A model generated the notes under the pieces. The model did not search any database. It saw only the letters and a program-made list of their open reading frames with translations, and was not told where the DNA came from. Positions 1 through 7,088 of a stretch of DNA of 21,602 nucleotides are shown here, one piece after another. The position numbers were made by a program, and so were the translations under genes. Each line of letters opens with the position of its first letter. The first letter of the stretch is position 1. Origin of the DNA: QALR01 sp964466625 (GTDB lineage Bacteria > Bacillota > Clostridia > Oscillospirales > CAG-272); contig CAYXQF010000030.1 of NCBI GenBank assembly GCA_964466625.1, positions 1 to 21,602 on the forward strand, given 5' to 3'.

Positions 1-84
1 GCGAGAGTGGCGGAACTGGTAGACGCGCACGTTTGAGGGGCGTGTGGTTTTTCCATACGGGTTCAAGTCCCGTTTCTCGCACCA
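1..84 (+). tRNA. tRNA-Leu(GAG)
   Basis: A complete class II tRNA begins at the first base of the window. The acceptor stem pairs GCGAGAG with TTCTCGC (last pair G-U). The D arm carries GGCGGAACTGGTAGACGC. The anticodon stem CACGT/GCGTG encloses the loop TTGAGGG, giving anticodon GAG, which reads CUC/CUU leucine codons. A long variable arm follows, then the T arm ACGGG-TTCAAGT-CCCGT. Discriminator A81 and an encoded CCA (82-84) complete the 3' end. The promoter lies outside the window. Confidence 0.96.
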
Positions 85-85
85 C

Positions 86-118
86 AATCCGAGGATCATA
101 TCCTCGGATTTTTGTTTT
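86..118 (+). terminator. Rho-independent terminator of tRNA-Leu
   Basis: A perfect 11-bp stem pairs 86-96 (AATCCGAGGAT) with 100-110, with loop CAT. A T-rich tail (TTTTGTTTTTT) follows. It starts one base after the CCA end, as expected for a terminator of the tRNA transcript. I see nothing further in 121-210. Confidence 0.9.
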
Positions 119-215
119 TTAAATAAAATTTCGAAGTAGGGCAAGACTATTGTAGACCGTTTGTTTTTGTGTGAAATGTTAACAAATTTCTTGCTTGAAT
201 TTTGTGTAGATATGC

Positions 216-244
216 TTGACAAATTTCCTGAACAATGGTAAACT
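216..244 (+). promoter_or_regulatory. Promoter of citrate synthase gene
   Basis: TTGACA (216-221) and TAAACT (239-244) are separated by exactly 17 bp, giving a predicted start near 251. The 36-nt leader that follows has a weak, A-rich ribosome site (AAAGAGA, 271-277) before the ATG at 287. I see no operator or riboswitch. Confidence 0.75.
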
Positions 245-286
245 AGACAATATTATTTTCCTTTATATTGAAAGAGAAATCAAACC

Positions 287-1615
287 ATGAACGAAAAACT
301 TGAAAAATATTCTTTGGCGCAAAAAGATATGTGCGTCGAAAATGATATGATATCGGATAACCTTTTCCGTGAATACGGTGTTAACCGCGGTCTGCGTGAT
401 ATCAACGGGACCGGTGTCCTGACAGGTCTTACTCGTATTTCGAAGATCACCGCATTTAAGGAGATCGACGGTGTGAAAACGCCTTGTGACGGTGAGCTTT
501 GGTATCGCGGATATCATATCAATACGCTGATCTCTTTTTTGGGAGAGACTGAATACGGTTTTGAGAAGACGGCTTTTCTTCTCCTTTTCGGTCAGATACC
601 TACAGAAGATGAGCTTGCTGAATTTTCTAAAATTCTTGGCGAGTCCAGAACCTTGCCTACCAACTTCGTGCGTGACGTTATCATGAAAGCGCCTTCCAAG
701 GATATTATGAATTCCGTGACGAGAAGTATTTTGACGCTTGCTTCCTATGACGAAAATTCCACCGATACCTGCGTGGAAAACAGTATTCGTCAGTGTTTGC
801 AGCTGATCGCTGTTTTTCCGATGCTTGTGGTCTATGGTTATCATGCATATAATCATTATGAAAATTATGAAAGCATGTATATCCACCGTCCGTCACCGGA
901 GCTTTCCACCGCGGAAAATATTCTTCGCATGCTTCGTCCCGATGGACAGTACACGCCTTTGGAAGCAAAGGTTTTGGATATTGCACTTCTTTTGCACATG
1001 GAGCATGGTGGAGGTAATAATTCTACGTTTACCACTCGTGTGGTTACATCTTCGGGTTCGGATACGTATTCCGCGATTGCGGCGGCGATGTCTTCTCTCA
1101 AAGGGCCGAAGCATGGTGGCGCCAATATCAAAGTCATGGAAATGATCAGCGATATCCGTGCGAACGTTTCTGACATCACAAATAGAGAAGAAGTTTGTGC
1201 GCATCTGGAAAAGATCGTGGCTGGGGAAGCTTTTGACGGAAAAGGTCTTATTTACGGTATGGGACACGCGATCTATTCCGTTTCCGATCCCAGAGAACGC
1301 ATTTTGAAATCCTATGTTGAAAAATTGGCAGATGCCAAGGGCAAAACCAAAGATGCAATGCTTTATCAGATCATTGAAGAAGAAGCGCCGCGTATTATTT
1401 CCCAAAGGCGCCGCATTTACAAAGGTGTTAGTCCAAATGTGGACTTCTACAGTGGTTTTGTTTATGAAATGCTTGGTATTCCGATGGAACTTTATACGCC
1501 GCTTTTCGCGACAGCGCGTATCGTCGGTTGGAGTGCGCATCGTATCGAGGAGCTCGTCGGTATGAATAAGATCATTCGTCCCGCATATATGAGCGTGATG
1601 GAAGAGATTCGATAA
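287..1615 (+). CDS. gltA: Citrate synthase
   Basis: This cytosolic enzyme condenses acetyl-CoA and oxaloacetate to citrate. At 442 residues it has normal length for a type I-like citrate synthase. The catalytic triad is visible by comparison with pig enzyme residues His274/His320/Asp375: His276 in GPKHGGAN, His327 in GMGHAIYSVSDPR and Asp386 in NVDFYSG. The HGGGNNSTF segment (240-248) is also characteristic. GMGHAIY in place of GFGHRVY is what I associate with clostridial members. The gene stands alone between its own promoter and terminator, with no aconitase or isocitrate dehydrogenase beside it. The likely role is glutamate precursor supply in an incomplete TCA pathway. A 2-methylcitrate synthase is the alternative, but no propionate genes are nearby. 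Confidence 0.93.
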   Translation: MNEKLEKYSLAQKDMCVENDMISDNLFREYGVNRGLRDINGTGVLTGLTRISKITAFKEIDGVKTPCDGELWYRGYHINTLISFLGETEYGFEKTAFLLLFGQIPTEDELAEFSKILGESRTLPTNFVRDVIMKAPSKDIMNSVTRSILTLASYDENSTDTCVENSIRQCLQLIAVFPMLVVYGYHAYNHYENYESMYIHRPSPELSTAENILRMLRPDGQYTPLEAKVLDIALLLHMEHGGGNNSTFTTRVVTSSGSDTYSAIAAAMSSLKGPKHGGANIKVMEMISDIRANVSDITNREEVCAHLEKIVAGEAFDGKGLIYGMGHAIYSVSDPRERILKSYVEKLADAKGKTKDAMLYQIIEEEAPRIISQRRRIYKGVSPNVDFYSGFVYEMLGIPMELYTPLFATARIVGWSAHRIEELVGMNKIIRPAYMSVMEEIR

Positions 1616-1626
1616 TTGATTGCAAT

Positions 1627-1670
1627 AAAAAACCGCAGTTTGCGAAATATCGCAAACTGCGTGTTTTTTT
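1627..1670. terminator. Bidirectional terminator between convergent genes
   Basis: A perfect 12-bp stem pairs 1634-1645 (CGCAGTTTGCGA) with 1650-1661, with loop AATA. TGTTTTTTT follows on the plus strand and a run of A (1627-1632) precedes it, which gives a U-tract to minus-strand transcripts. It can therefore stop both the citrate synthase transcript and the rhamnosidase/aldolase transcript arriving from the right. Confidence 0.92.
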
Positions 1671-1683
1671 ATGTTATTATTGA

Positions 1684-2442
1684 TTACTCCGCAAGCGGCG
1701 CGATGATAGCGCGCAAACCTGCTTTTACAATTTGGTCATCGGTACATATCCACATGAAATTTGCGCCCATTTCGCGATATTTTCTTGCTTGCGCTGTGGT
1801 ATCGCAGAAAATACCAACGGATTTTTTGCGCGCAAGACAAATATCAAAGATTTCTTTGACAGCTTTCTGGAAGATAGGTTCTTCGAACTGCGCGGGGATT
1901 CCGAGATTAAAGGAAAGGTCATAAGGGCCGATAACGATCGCAGCAATCTCATCACCATAGGCGTCCAGCATGGAGGGCAGCGCGTCGATACCTTTTGTTG
2001 ATTCGATCTGTACCAAAAGATGACGGTTTTGATTGAAGTCTTCCGGCGTTTCTCCTGTGCGAACTTGACAATATCCGCCTCTGCCTTTGTGTCCTTTGGG
2101 AGGAAAACGCATGGAGTCTACGGCAGTTTTAACTTGATCAACAGTTTCTGTGCGAGGGATCATGACACCGTCTGCACCAAGATCCATGCATCTTGCTACA
2201 TGGAAACCTGTATGATCGGGAACACGGACAAACGCAGGGAGTCCGCAAAGGCGGCAAATCTGCATTAGGCTGATCAGATTTTCATTGTTGAAGATGCCGT
2301 GCTCCATATCGAAGAGGACATAATCCAAGTAATCTTCGTTCATTACTTCCAACATTGGGCCGCTTGCAGTCAACATAATGTTGGTGCCGAGGATCTGCTC
2401 ACGGGAAGCAAGTTTTTGGCTGAGTCTTTCGAATTTATTCAT
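1684..2442 (-). CDS. HpcH/HpaI-family class II aldolase, candidate 2-keto-3-deoxy-L-rhamnonate aldolase
   Basis: The product is 252 residues, typical for the metal-dependent HpcH/HpaI aldolases that cleave 2-keto-3-deoxy acids to pyruvate and an aldehyde. Residues matching the HpaI active site are His48 (DMEHG), Arg73 (FVRVP), and metal ligands Glu147 (VQIES) and Asp175 (GPYDLS). The start at 2442 is chosen because CGGAGAA lies about 8 nt upstream; an upstream in-frame ATG at 2526 overlaps the end of the preceding gene and lacks a site. The gene lies 55 bp downstream of an alpha-L-rhamnosidase on the same strand, so an RhmA-like role in non-phosphorylating rhamnose breakdown is attractive. 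The required dehydrogenase, lactonase and dehydratase are absent here. Other 2-oxo acid substrates remain possible. Confidence 0.85.
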   Translation of the reverse strand: MNKFERLSQKLASREQILGTNIMLTASGPMLEVMNEDYLDYVLFDMEHGIFNNENLISLMQICRLCGLPAFVRVPDHTGFHVARCMDLGADGVMIPRTETVDQVKTAVDSMRFPPKGHKGRGGYCQVRTGETPEDFNQNRHLLVQIESTKGIDALPSMLDAYGDEIAAIVIGPYDLSFNLGIPAQFEEPIFQKAVKEIFDICLARKKSVGIFCDTTAQARKYREMGANFMWICTDDQIVKAGLRAIIAPLAE

Positions 2443-2497
2443 AGAAAATTCTCCGTTTCTTTTTTTGTCATGAAACCGTTTTGAGTATTTTGTTTTT

Positions 2498-4702
2498 TTA
2501 TGCGGTGAACGTATGTGTTCCTGCATGAAGCTCGTAGATTGTTTCGCCGATCGTAGCGGTGGCGGTGGTGCCGACGGGAACGGTCAAGGTGTAAATAACA
2601 GTATCTTCGGTGCGGTGCCATTCGGAAGCAACGATGCCGTATTTTGTTTTGACCGAGGCTTTTGCGAAAGAGAGTTTTTCTGTGGGCTTGGGAACAAAAC
2701 GGATATGAGCAAATCCGGGATTTTCTTCGTCCGTTTCAATGCCGGCGACGGTGCCGTAAAGCCAATCGCCGACAGCGCCGTAAGCATAATGATTATAAGA
2801 GTTCATGTCTGCGCCCCAAAGCGTGCCGTCATCACGGATACCGTCCCAATGCTCCCACATCGTGGTCGCACCGTGTTCCACGGCATAGAGCCAAGAAGGC
2901 ATTTTGTTTTGGAAAAGAAGCGTATAGGCAAGGTCGGTATAGCCGTATTCGGTCAGAACGTGGAGCAGATACGGCGTGCCGAGAAAGCCCGTGGTGAGTC
3001 GATCGTCATTGTCATGGATCATTTCGGCAAGGCGATCGACATGTGCTTGCAGAAATTCCTTTTCACAAAGCTCAAATTGGACGGTGATGACGTGTGCCGT
3101 CTGTGTGGGAAGCGATACGAGACCATTTTGGAAAAATCTTTCGCGAACGCATTTTTTCGTATCGGCAAGCTTTGTTTCATAGTCGGTAAGCTCGTTTTCA
3201 CGGCAACCGAGAATTTTGGATATTTTTATGAAAAGAGAAGTAGAATACGCGAGGAATGCGAGCGCAAGGAATCGGCGATCGGTGCCGCCTTTGCAATCGT
3301 GGCGGTTCTCATCAAAATTAGCGTCCATTGCCAGCCAGTCACCGAAGTGCTTGGGACTTTCGATATAAGCATCGCCCTGCTCGTACATATAGTCGATCCA
3401 GCGCTTCATGGTGATATATTGTCTTTGCAGAAGGTCACGGTCACCATAAAGCAGATATACCTGCCACGGAATGATGATGCAAGCGTCCGACCAGCCGCAA
3501 GCACAGCTCACCCAATCAAGGCGCGGAATGATCTGCGGAATCGCGCCGTTTGGACGCTGTTCCAAGCTCATATCCGAGAGCCATTTACGGAAAAATTTTT
3601 GCGTATTGTAATTATAAGAGGCGCATCTTGCGAAAACTTGCGCGTCACCGGTCCAGCCGAGGCGTTCGTCACGCTGGGGGCAATCCGTCGGCACGTCGAG
3701 GAAGTTGCTTTTTTGTCCCCAGATGATGTTGTGGTAAAGCTGATTGACTTTCTCGTCGGAACATTCGAAGTATCCCGTGCGCTCCATATCGGAGTGAACG
3801 ACGATGGCGGTGAATGCGTCGGGGTTCACATCGCCGGAAAAAGCTGTCAGGCGGACATATCGGAAGCCATAAAAGGTGAATTCGGGCTTCCACGTGTGCT
3901 CTTCGCCGTCACCGATATAGACGATCTGCGCTTTGGCGGAGCGATAGTTTTCATTATAAAAATTGCCTTCGTGATCCAGAATTTCCGCGTGGTCGATGAC
4001 GATCTTTTCGCCTTTCGGGATTTTCAGCGTGAAGGAAAGATAGCCCGTCATATTCTGGCCGAAATCGAGGACGACCTCACCCTTCGGCGTGTGAACGACT
4101 TCGATCGGCTTGAAGGTTTCCTGTTCCGCAATGATCTCGCCCTCTTGCGGTACGAGAATGTTTTTCGGGTGATTGATCACTTTGACGGGGGAGGTGCCGC
4201 CAACGAAGGTTTCGTCATAAACGTCACCTTGATAAAGGTTGCAGGCACGCCATTTTGTTTCTCTTACGGACCATGAATCATCGGTGAGGATCAGTTCTTC
4301 CGAGCTGTCTTCATAATGGATCAAAAGCGCGGCGATCACGGCATATTCGTTGCCTGCGATCTCGGCACCTGCCCAGGGTTCAATGATCTTTGTCGATTCA
4401 AACCCGTACGGCATACGCCAACCGGGTGCTGCGGTCAGAGAAATGGTGTTTTCCGTTTGCAAAAGTGCGGTCACGTCATATTCCTGATACTGCACGCGGT
4501 GCTGATAAGCTGTCCAGCCGGGGGCGAGGATATAACTGATCTTTTCGCCGTTTACTCTTGCCGCGTAAACGCCAAGCGCGCTTGCCCAGAGGGTGGCACG
4601 TTTGATAGCCTTTTCTGTGCGGAACGTGCGAATAAATTCGGCGGCGGATTCTTTTTCTTCAAAACTCGGCATGAGCCAATTTGCCAAAAAAATGCGATCC
4701 AT
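2498..4702 (-). CDS. Alpha-L-rhamnosidase, GH78, cytoplasmic
   Basis: The product (734 residues) hydrolyses terminal alpha-L-rhamnose from glycosides with inversion. An N-terminal beta-rich region (about 1-310) precedes the (alpha/alpha)6-barrel (about 315-660) and a short C-terminal beta domain. The GH78 signature DCPQRDERLGWTGD spans 340-353; Glu346 is the presumed general acid and Asp353 a partner acid. Glu617 in TTMWEHWDG fits the general base, followed by MNSYNHYAYGAVGDWLY. There is no signal peptide, so substrates must be imported. It is shorter than many characterised members, which exceed 900 residues. The start at 4702 is supported by AAAGGA about 10 nt upstream; the longer open frame to 4774 would begin inside the promoter. 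It is the first gene of a unit with the aldolase. Confidence 0.93.
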   Translation of the reverse strand: MDRIFLANWLMPSFEEKESAAEFIRTFRTEKAIKRATLWASALGVYAARVNGEKISYILAPGWTAYQHRVQYQEYDVTALLQTENTISLTAAPGWRMPYGFESTKIIEPWAGAEIAGNEYAVIAALLIHYEDSSEELILTDDSWSVRETKWRACNLYQGDVYDETFVGGTSPVKVINHPKNILVPQEGEIIAEQETFKPIEVVHTPKGEVVLDFGQNMTGYLSFTLKIPKGEKIVIDHAEILDHEGNFYNENYRSAKAQIVYIGDGEEHTWKPEFTFYGFRYVRLTAFSGDVNPDAFTAIVVHSDMERTGYFECSDEKVNQLYHNIIWGQKSNFLDVPTDCPQRDERLGWTGDAQVFARCASYNYNTQKFFRKWLSDMSLEQRPNGAIPQIIPRLDWVSCACGWSDACIIIPWQVYLLYGDRDLLQRQYITMKRWIDYMYEQGDAYIESPKHFGDWLAMDANFDENRHDCKGGTDRRFLALAFLAYSTSLFIKISKILGCRENELTDYETKLADTKKCVRERFFQNGLVSLPTQTAHVITVQFELCEKEFLQAHVDRLAEMIHDNDDRLTTGFLGTPYLLHVLTEYGYTDLAYTLLFQNKMPSWLYAVEHGATTMWEHWDGIRDDGTLWGADMNSYNHYAYGAVGDWLYGTVAGIETDEENPGFAHIRFVPKPTEKLSFAKASVKTKYGIVASEWHRTEDTVIYTLTVPVGTTATATIGETIYELHAGTHTFTA

Positions 4703-4745
4703 AACGAAAAATCCTTTCTTTTTGAAAAAATGTTTCTTTGCGTTT

Positions 4746-4774
4746 ATGATATCATGAAAAAGAAAGTTCGTCAA
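4746..4774 (-). promoter_or_regulatory. Promoter of rhamnosidase-aldolase unit
   Basis: Read on the minus strand, TTGACG (4769-4774) and TATCAT (4746-4751) are 17 bp apart, with a predicted start near 4740, about 38 nt before the ATG at 4702. This supports the downstream start codon. It diverges from the regulator promoter at 4858-4886. No catabolite-repression site is obvious. Confidence 0.75.
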
Positions 4775-4833
4775 TGGCGATGGATTTATTTCCGTGATTT
4801 TTTATATTTTTATAAATGAAAAATAAAAAACCG

Positions 4834-4850
4834 GTTAGCTTACATCTAAC
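4834..4850. promoter_or_regulatory. Candidate operator, GTTAG-N7-CTAAC
   Basis: An inverted repeat GTTAG/CTAAC sits 7 bp upstream of the -35 box of the regulator gene. The same half-sites, at the closely related spacing N6, recur at 4928-4943 and four times in 8837-8996. This is the position expected for autoregulation by the adjacent DtxR-like protein. The half-site words resemble those in the DtxR consensus (TTAGG..CCTAA), although the spacing differs. Confidence 0.55.
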
Positions 4851-4857
4851 AAATTTC

Positions 4858-4886
4858 TTGACAAAGATAAAAAAGTGTGCTATACT
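4858..4886 (+). promoter_or_regulatory. Promoter of regulator-ABC transporter unit
   Basis: TTGACA (4858-4863) and TATACT (4881-4886) are 17 bp apart, a near-consensus vegetative promoter with a predicted start near 4893. A promoter this strong next to a palindromic site suggests control by repression. Confidence 0.85.
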
Positions 4887-4892
4887 GCAAAC

Positions 4893-4957
4893 AGAGTTTA
4901 CGAAAACTCTACTTTTTTTGAATGTCGGTTAGCAAAGGCTAACTCGTGATAGGAGGT
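4893..4957 (+). promoter_or_regulatory. Two-hairpin 5' leader with ribosome site
   Basis: Hairpin 1 pairs AGAGTTT (4893-4899) with AAACTCT (4904-4910) and is followed by ACTTTTTTT, so it resembles an intrinsic terminator placed at the very start of the transcript. After 16 nt, hairpin 2 pairs GGTTAGC (4927-4933) with GCTAACT (4938-4944) around loop AAAG. The AGGAGGT ribosome site (4951-4957) follows closely. The same order and spacing recur at 8946-9004. Hairpin 2 is also a perfect TTAG-N6-CTAA palindrome, so it may instead be a DNA operator. Confidence 0.55.
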
Positions 4958-4962
4958 CATCT

Positions 4963-5343
4963 ATGTCATCGGCGGAACTTCGGTATCTGATCGCGATCAA
5001 TGAGCTTTATAACGGCGATGTGGGGGTGAAACTGACAGAGATCGCCGCGCAGATGGGCGTTTCCAAGGTCAGCGTTTACCGTGCGGTGGAGCGTCTTGAA
5101 AAAAACGGCTATATTCAAAGAGATGAGAAAAATAAGGTCGTTATGACGGAAAAAGGCGTCACTGTGCTTCGTGAATATATGGTGATCGTGAATTTTATCC
5201 GTGCGCATCTGGAAGAGCATTGCGATACACCGCGGGATATTGCTTACAACGATGCGCTCGGTGCCGCCTGTGCTTTCAGCGATATCAGCAGAGGAAAGAT
5301 CGCGGAATTGTGCGGAGAATGTGAAAAACAAAAAGAATCTTAA
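4963..5343 (+). CDS. DtxR/MntR-like transcriptional regulator with altered metal site
   Basis: The product has 126 residues: a winged helix-turn-helix (about 5-65; recognition region MGVSKVSVYRAVERLEKNGYI) followed by a helical dimerisation segment (70-115). Fold and layout match the DtxR/MntR family, and YNDALGAACAFSDIS aligns with YNDVEGIEHHLSWNS of Bacillus MntR. By that hand alignment the MntR ligands Asp8, Glu11, His77, Glu99, Glu102 and His103 become Arg, Ile, Tyr, Ala, Ala and Cys. Cysteines occur at 87, 103, 117 and 120, the last two as CGEC, and His82/His86 are nearby, so a different ligand set is possible. There is no SH3-like third domain. It leads the ABC transporter unit (14-bp gap) and is likely autoregulated through the GTTAG/CTAAC sites. 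MarR-like assignment is the alternative. Confidence 0.72.
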   Translation: MSSAELRYLIAINELYNGDVGVKLTEIAAQMGVSKVSVYRAVERLEKNGYIQRDEKNKVVMTEKGVTVLREYMVIVNFIRAHLEEHCDTPRDIAYNDALGAACAFSDISRGKIAELCGECEKQKES

Positions 5344-5357
5344 AGGAGAATCAAACG

Positions 5358-7088
5358 ATGCTTGATAAAGAGCTTTTCCGCTTGATCGGCGGAAACAAAA
5401 AATATATTTATGCAGCCGTTGCGGCGATGGTTTTGGGTCTTGTCGCAAACGTTGGCGTGACGGCTTCCATTTGCTATGCGGTCTATCTTTTGACAGAAGG
5501 TGCGGCGCTTTCTGCCTATTTATTTCCGCTTGTGGGCGCTGTGGTTTGTATGTCAGTACGATATATTGCCACAAGACTTGCGGGGAGCATTAAAGATATT
5601 CTCGGCAGAAAGGTGAAAAAAGATCTGCGCGAGCGTACATATCATAAAATCGTAAAGCTTGGTGTTCGTTCCACGGACGGCATGAGCATGGCGGGACTTA
5701 CACAAGTTTCGATGGAAGGTGTGGAACAGCTTGACCTTTACTATTCTTCCTATATTCCGCAATTTTTCTTTTCTATGATGGCGCCCTTTATTTTGTTTTT
5801 TATTTGTCTTCCGATAGACTGGCGTGTAGCGGCGGTGCTTCTCGCTTGTGTGCCGCTGATCCCGATCTCGATCGTTGCCGTTTCCAAATACGCAAAGCGT
5901 ATCTTTGCGAAATATTGGGGAAAATACACCTCTATGGGCGATAGCTTTTTGGACAGCGTGCAGGGACTCAAGGAACTGAAGATCTTCAAGGCAGATGCCC
6001 GTCAGCACGAAAAAATGAATGAAAATGCAGAAGATTTCCGCAAGATCACCATGAAGGTTCTGGTGATGCAGCTTGCCAGCACGACGATCATGGACTTCGT
6101 GGCTTACGGCGGCGCAGGACTTGGCATTGCCATCGCGGTGCTTTCCACCATCAATCGCGGACTTTCTCCGATCGCGGCACTCTTTCTCATTTTGGTGGCG
6201 GTGGAATTTTTCCTTCCTCTGCGTGCTTTCGGCAGCGCCTTTCACGTTGCGATGAACGGTGCCAGCGCTGGCAGAAAGATCATCTCTTTGCTTGACACGC
6301 CCGATCCCGTTTGGGGTGAGGAAACCGTGAGCGGTGGCGAGATCGAACTCCATGACGTGACGTTTTCTTACGATGGCAAGCGTGACGTTTTGCAAAACGT
6401 TGATATGAAATTTGCTGAAAAAGGCATGACCGCGATCGTCGGCGAAAGTGGTTGCGGCAAATCTACCGTTGTCAACATGATTGTTGGTGCTTACCGCCCG
6501 AAGAGCGGGTATGTCACTGTCGGCGGCAAAAAAGCGGAAGGTGTCACCAGAGAATCTTATTATCAAAATCTCGCGGTTGTCAGCTACAATACTTATATTT
6601 TTAATCAAAGCGTTCGCGAAAACTTCTACCTTGCGAATAAAAACGTGAGCGATGAGGTGATCTGGGAAGCTTTGGAGAAAGTGAATCTTGCATCGTTTAT
6701 GCGTGAAAATGGCGGACTTGACAAGATCATCAGCGAGGACGCAAGCAACATTTCAGGCGGTCAGAAACAGCGTCTTGCGCTTGCGGTAAGCCTCGTTGCG
6801 AATAAAAATATCTATGTTTTCGATGAAGCGACGAGCAATATCGACATCGAAAGCGAAGCGATCATTATGAAAAATATCAAAGCGCTTTCTGCAGAAAAAA
6901 CGGTCATTGTCATTTCCCATCGTTTGGCGAACATTGTGCCGGCTGATCATATCTATTTTATGGAGAACGGAGCAGTGAAGGAGAGCGGTGACCACAGCTC
7001 GCTCATGGAGAAAAAGGGCGGCTACGCAAAACTTTATCTGGCACAGAAAGCTTTGGAAGAAGGCTATGCAAAGGAGGTATTCGCATGA
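5358..7088 (+). CDS. ABC half-transporter, exporter fold, subunit 1
   Basis: The product (576 residues) has an N-terminal six-helix membrane domain (about 15-310) fused to a nucleotide-binding domain (about 330-576). Walker A is GESGCGKST (362-370), the signature is ISGGQKQR, Walker B with catalytic Glu is YVFDEATSNID, and the switch His is in VISHRLAN. The Q-loop glutamine appears missing: VVSYNTYIF stands where VSQ..YLF occurs in subunit 2. Its stop overlaps the next start (ATGA), so the pair is probably a heterodimer. The fold is shared by CydDC thiol exporters, multidrug exporters and the siderophore importers IrtAB and YbtPQ. A DtxR-like gene upstream favours a metal- or heme-linked role. 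The ribosome site is AAAGGAG. Confidence 0.85.
   Translation: MLDKELFRLIGGNKKYIYAAVAAMVLGLVANVGVTASICYAVYLLTEGAALSAYLFPLVGAVVCMSVRYIATRLAGSIKDILGRKVKKDLRERTYHKIVKLGVRSTDGMSMAGLTQVSMEGVEQLDLYYSSYIPQFFFSMMAPFILFFICLPIDWRVAAVLLACVPLIPISIVAVSKYAKRIFAKYWGKYTSMGDSFLDSVQGLKELKIFKADARQHEKMNENAEDFRKITMKVLVMQLASTTIMDFVAYGGAGLGIAIAVLSTINRGLSPIAALFLILVAVEFFLPLRAFGSAFHVAMNGASAGRKIISLLDTPDPVWGEETVSGGEIELHDVTFSYDGKRDVLQNVDMKFAEKGMTAIVGESGCGKSTVVNMIVGAYRPKSGYVTVGGKKAEGVTRESYYQNLAVVSYNTYIFNQSVRENFYLANKNVSDEVIWEALEKVNLASFMRENGGLDKIISEDASNISGGQKQRLALAVSLVANKNIYVFDEATSNIDIESEAIIMKNIKALSAEKTVIVISHRLANIVPADHIYFMENGAVKESGDHSSLMEKKGGYAKLYLAQKALEEGYAKEVFA

Noticed and set aside
1616..1924. Plus-strand open frame directly after citrate synthase
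   Set aside because: It starts at the stop codon of the previous gene, runs through the terminator and lies antisense to the aldolase gene, with no ribosome site.
2513..4276. Plus-strand open frame of 587 codons opposite the rhamnosidase
   Set aside because: It is fully antisense to a gene with intact GH78 motifs. Its translation has no recognisable domain, and no promoter or ribosome site precedes it.
4858..4962. A known riboswitch class (manganese, cobalt/nickel, heme) in the regulator leader
   Set aside because: The leader is too short (about 70 nt), and I could not find the junctions or conserved loops of yybP-ykoY or NiCo elements. The hairpins are reported as an unclassified element instead.
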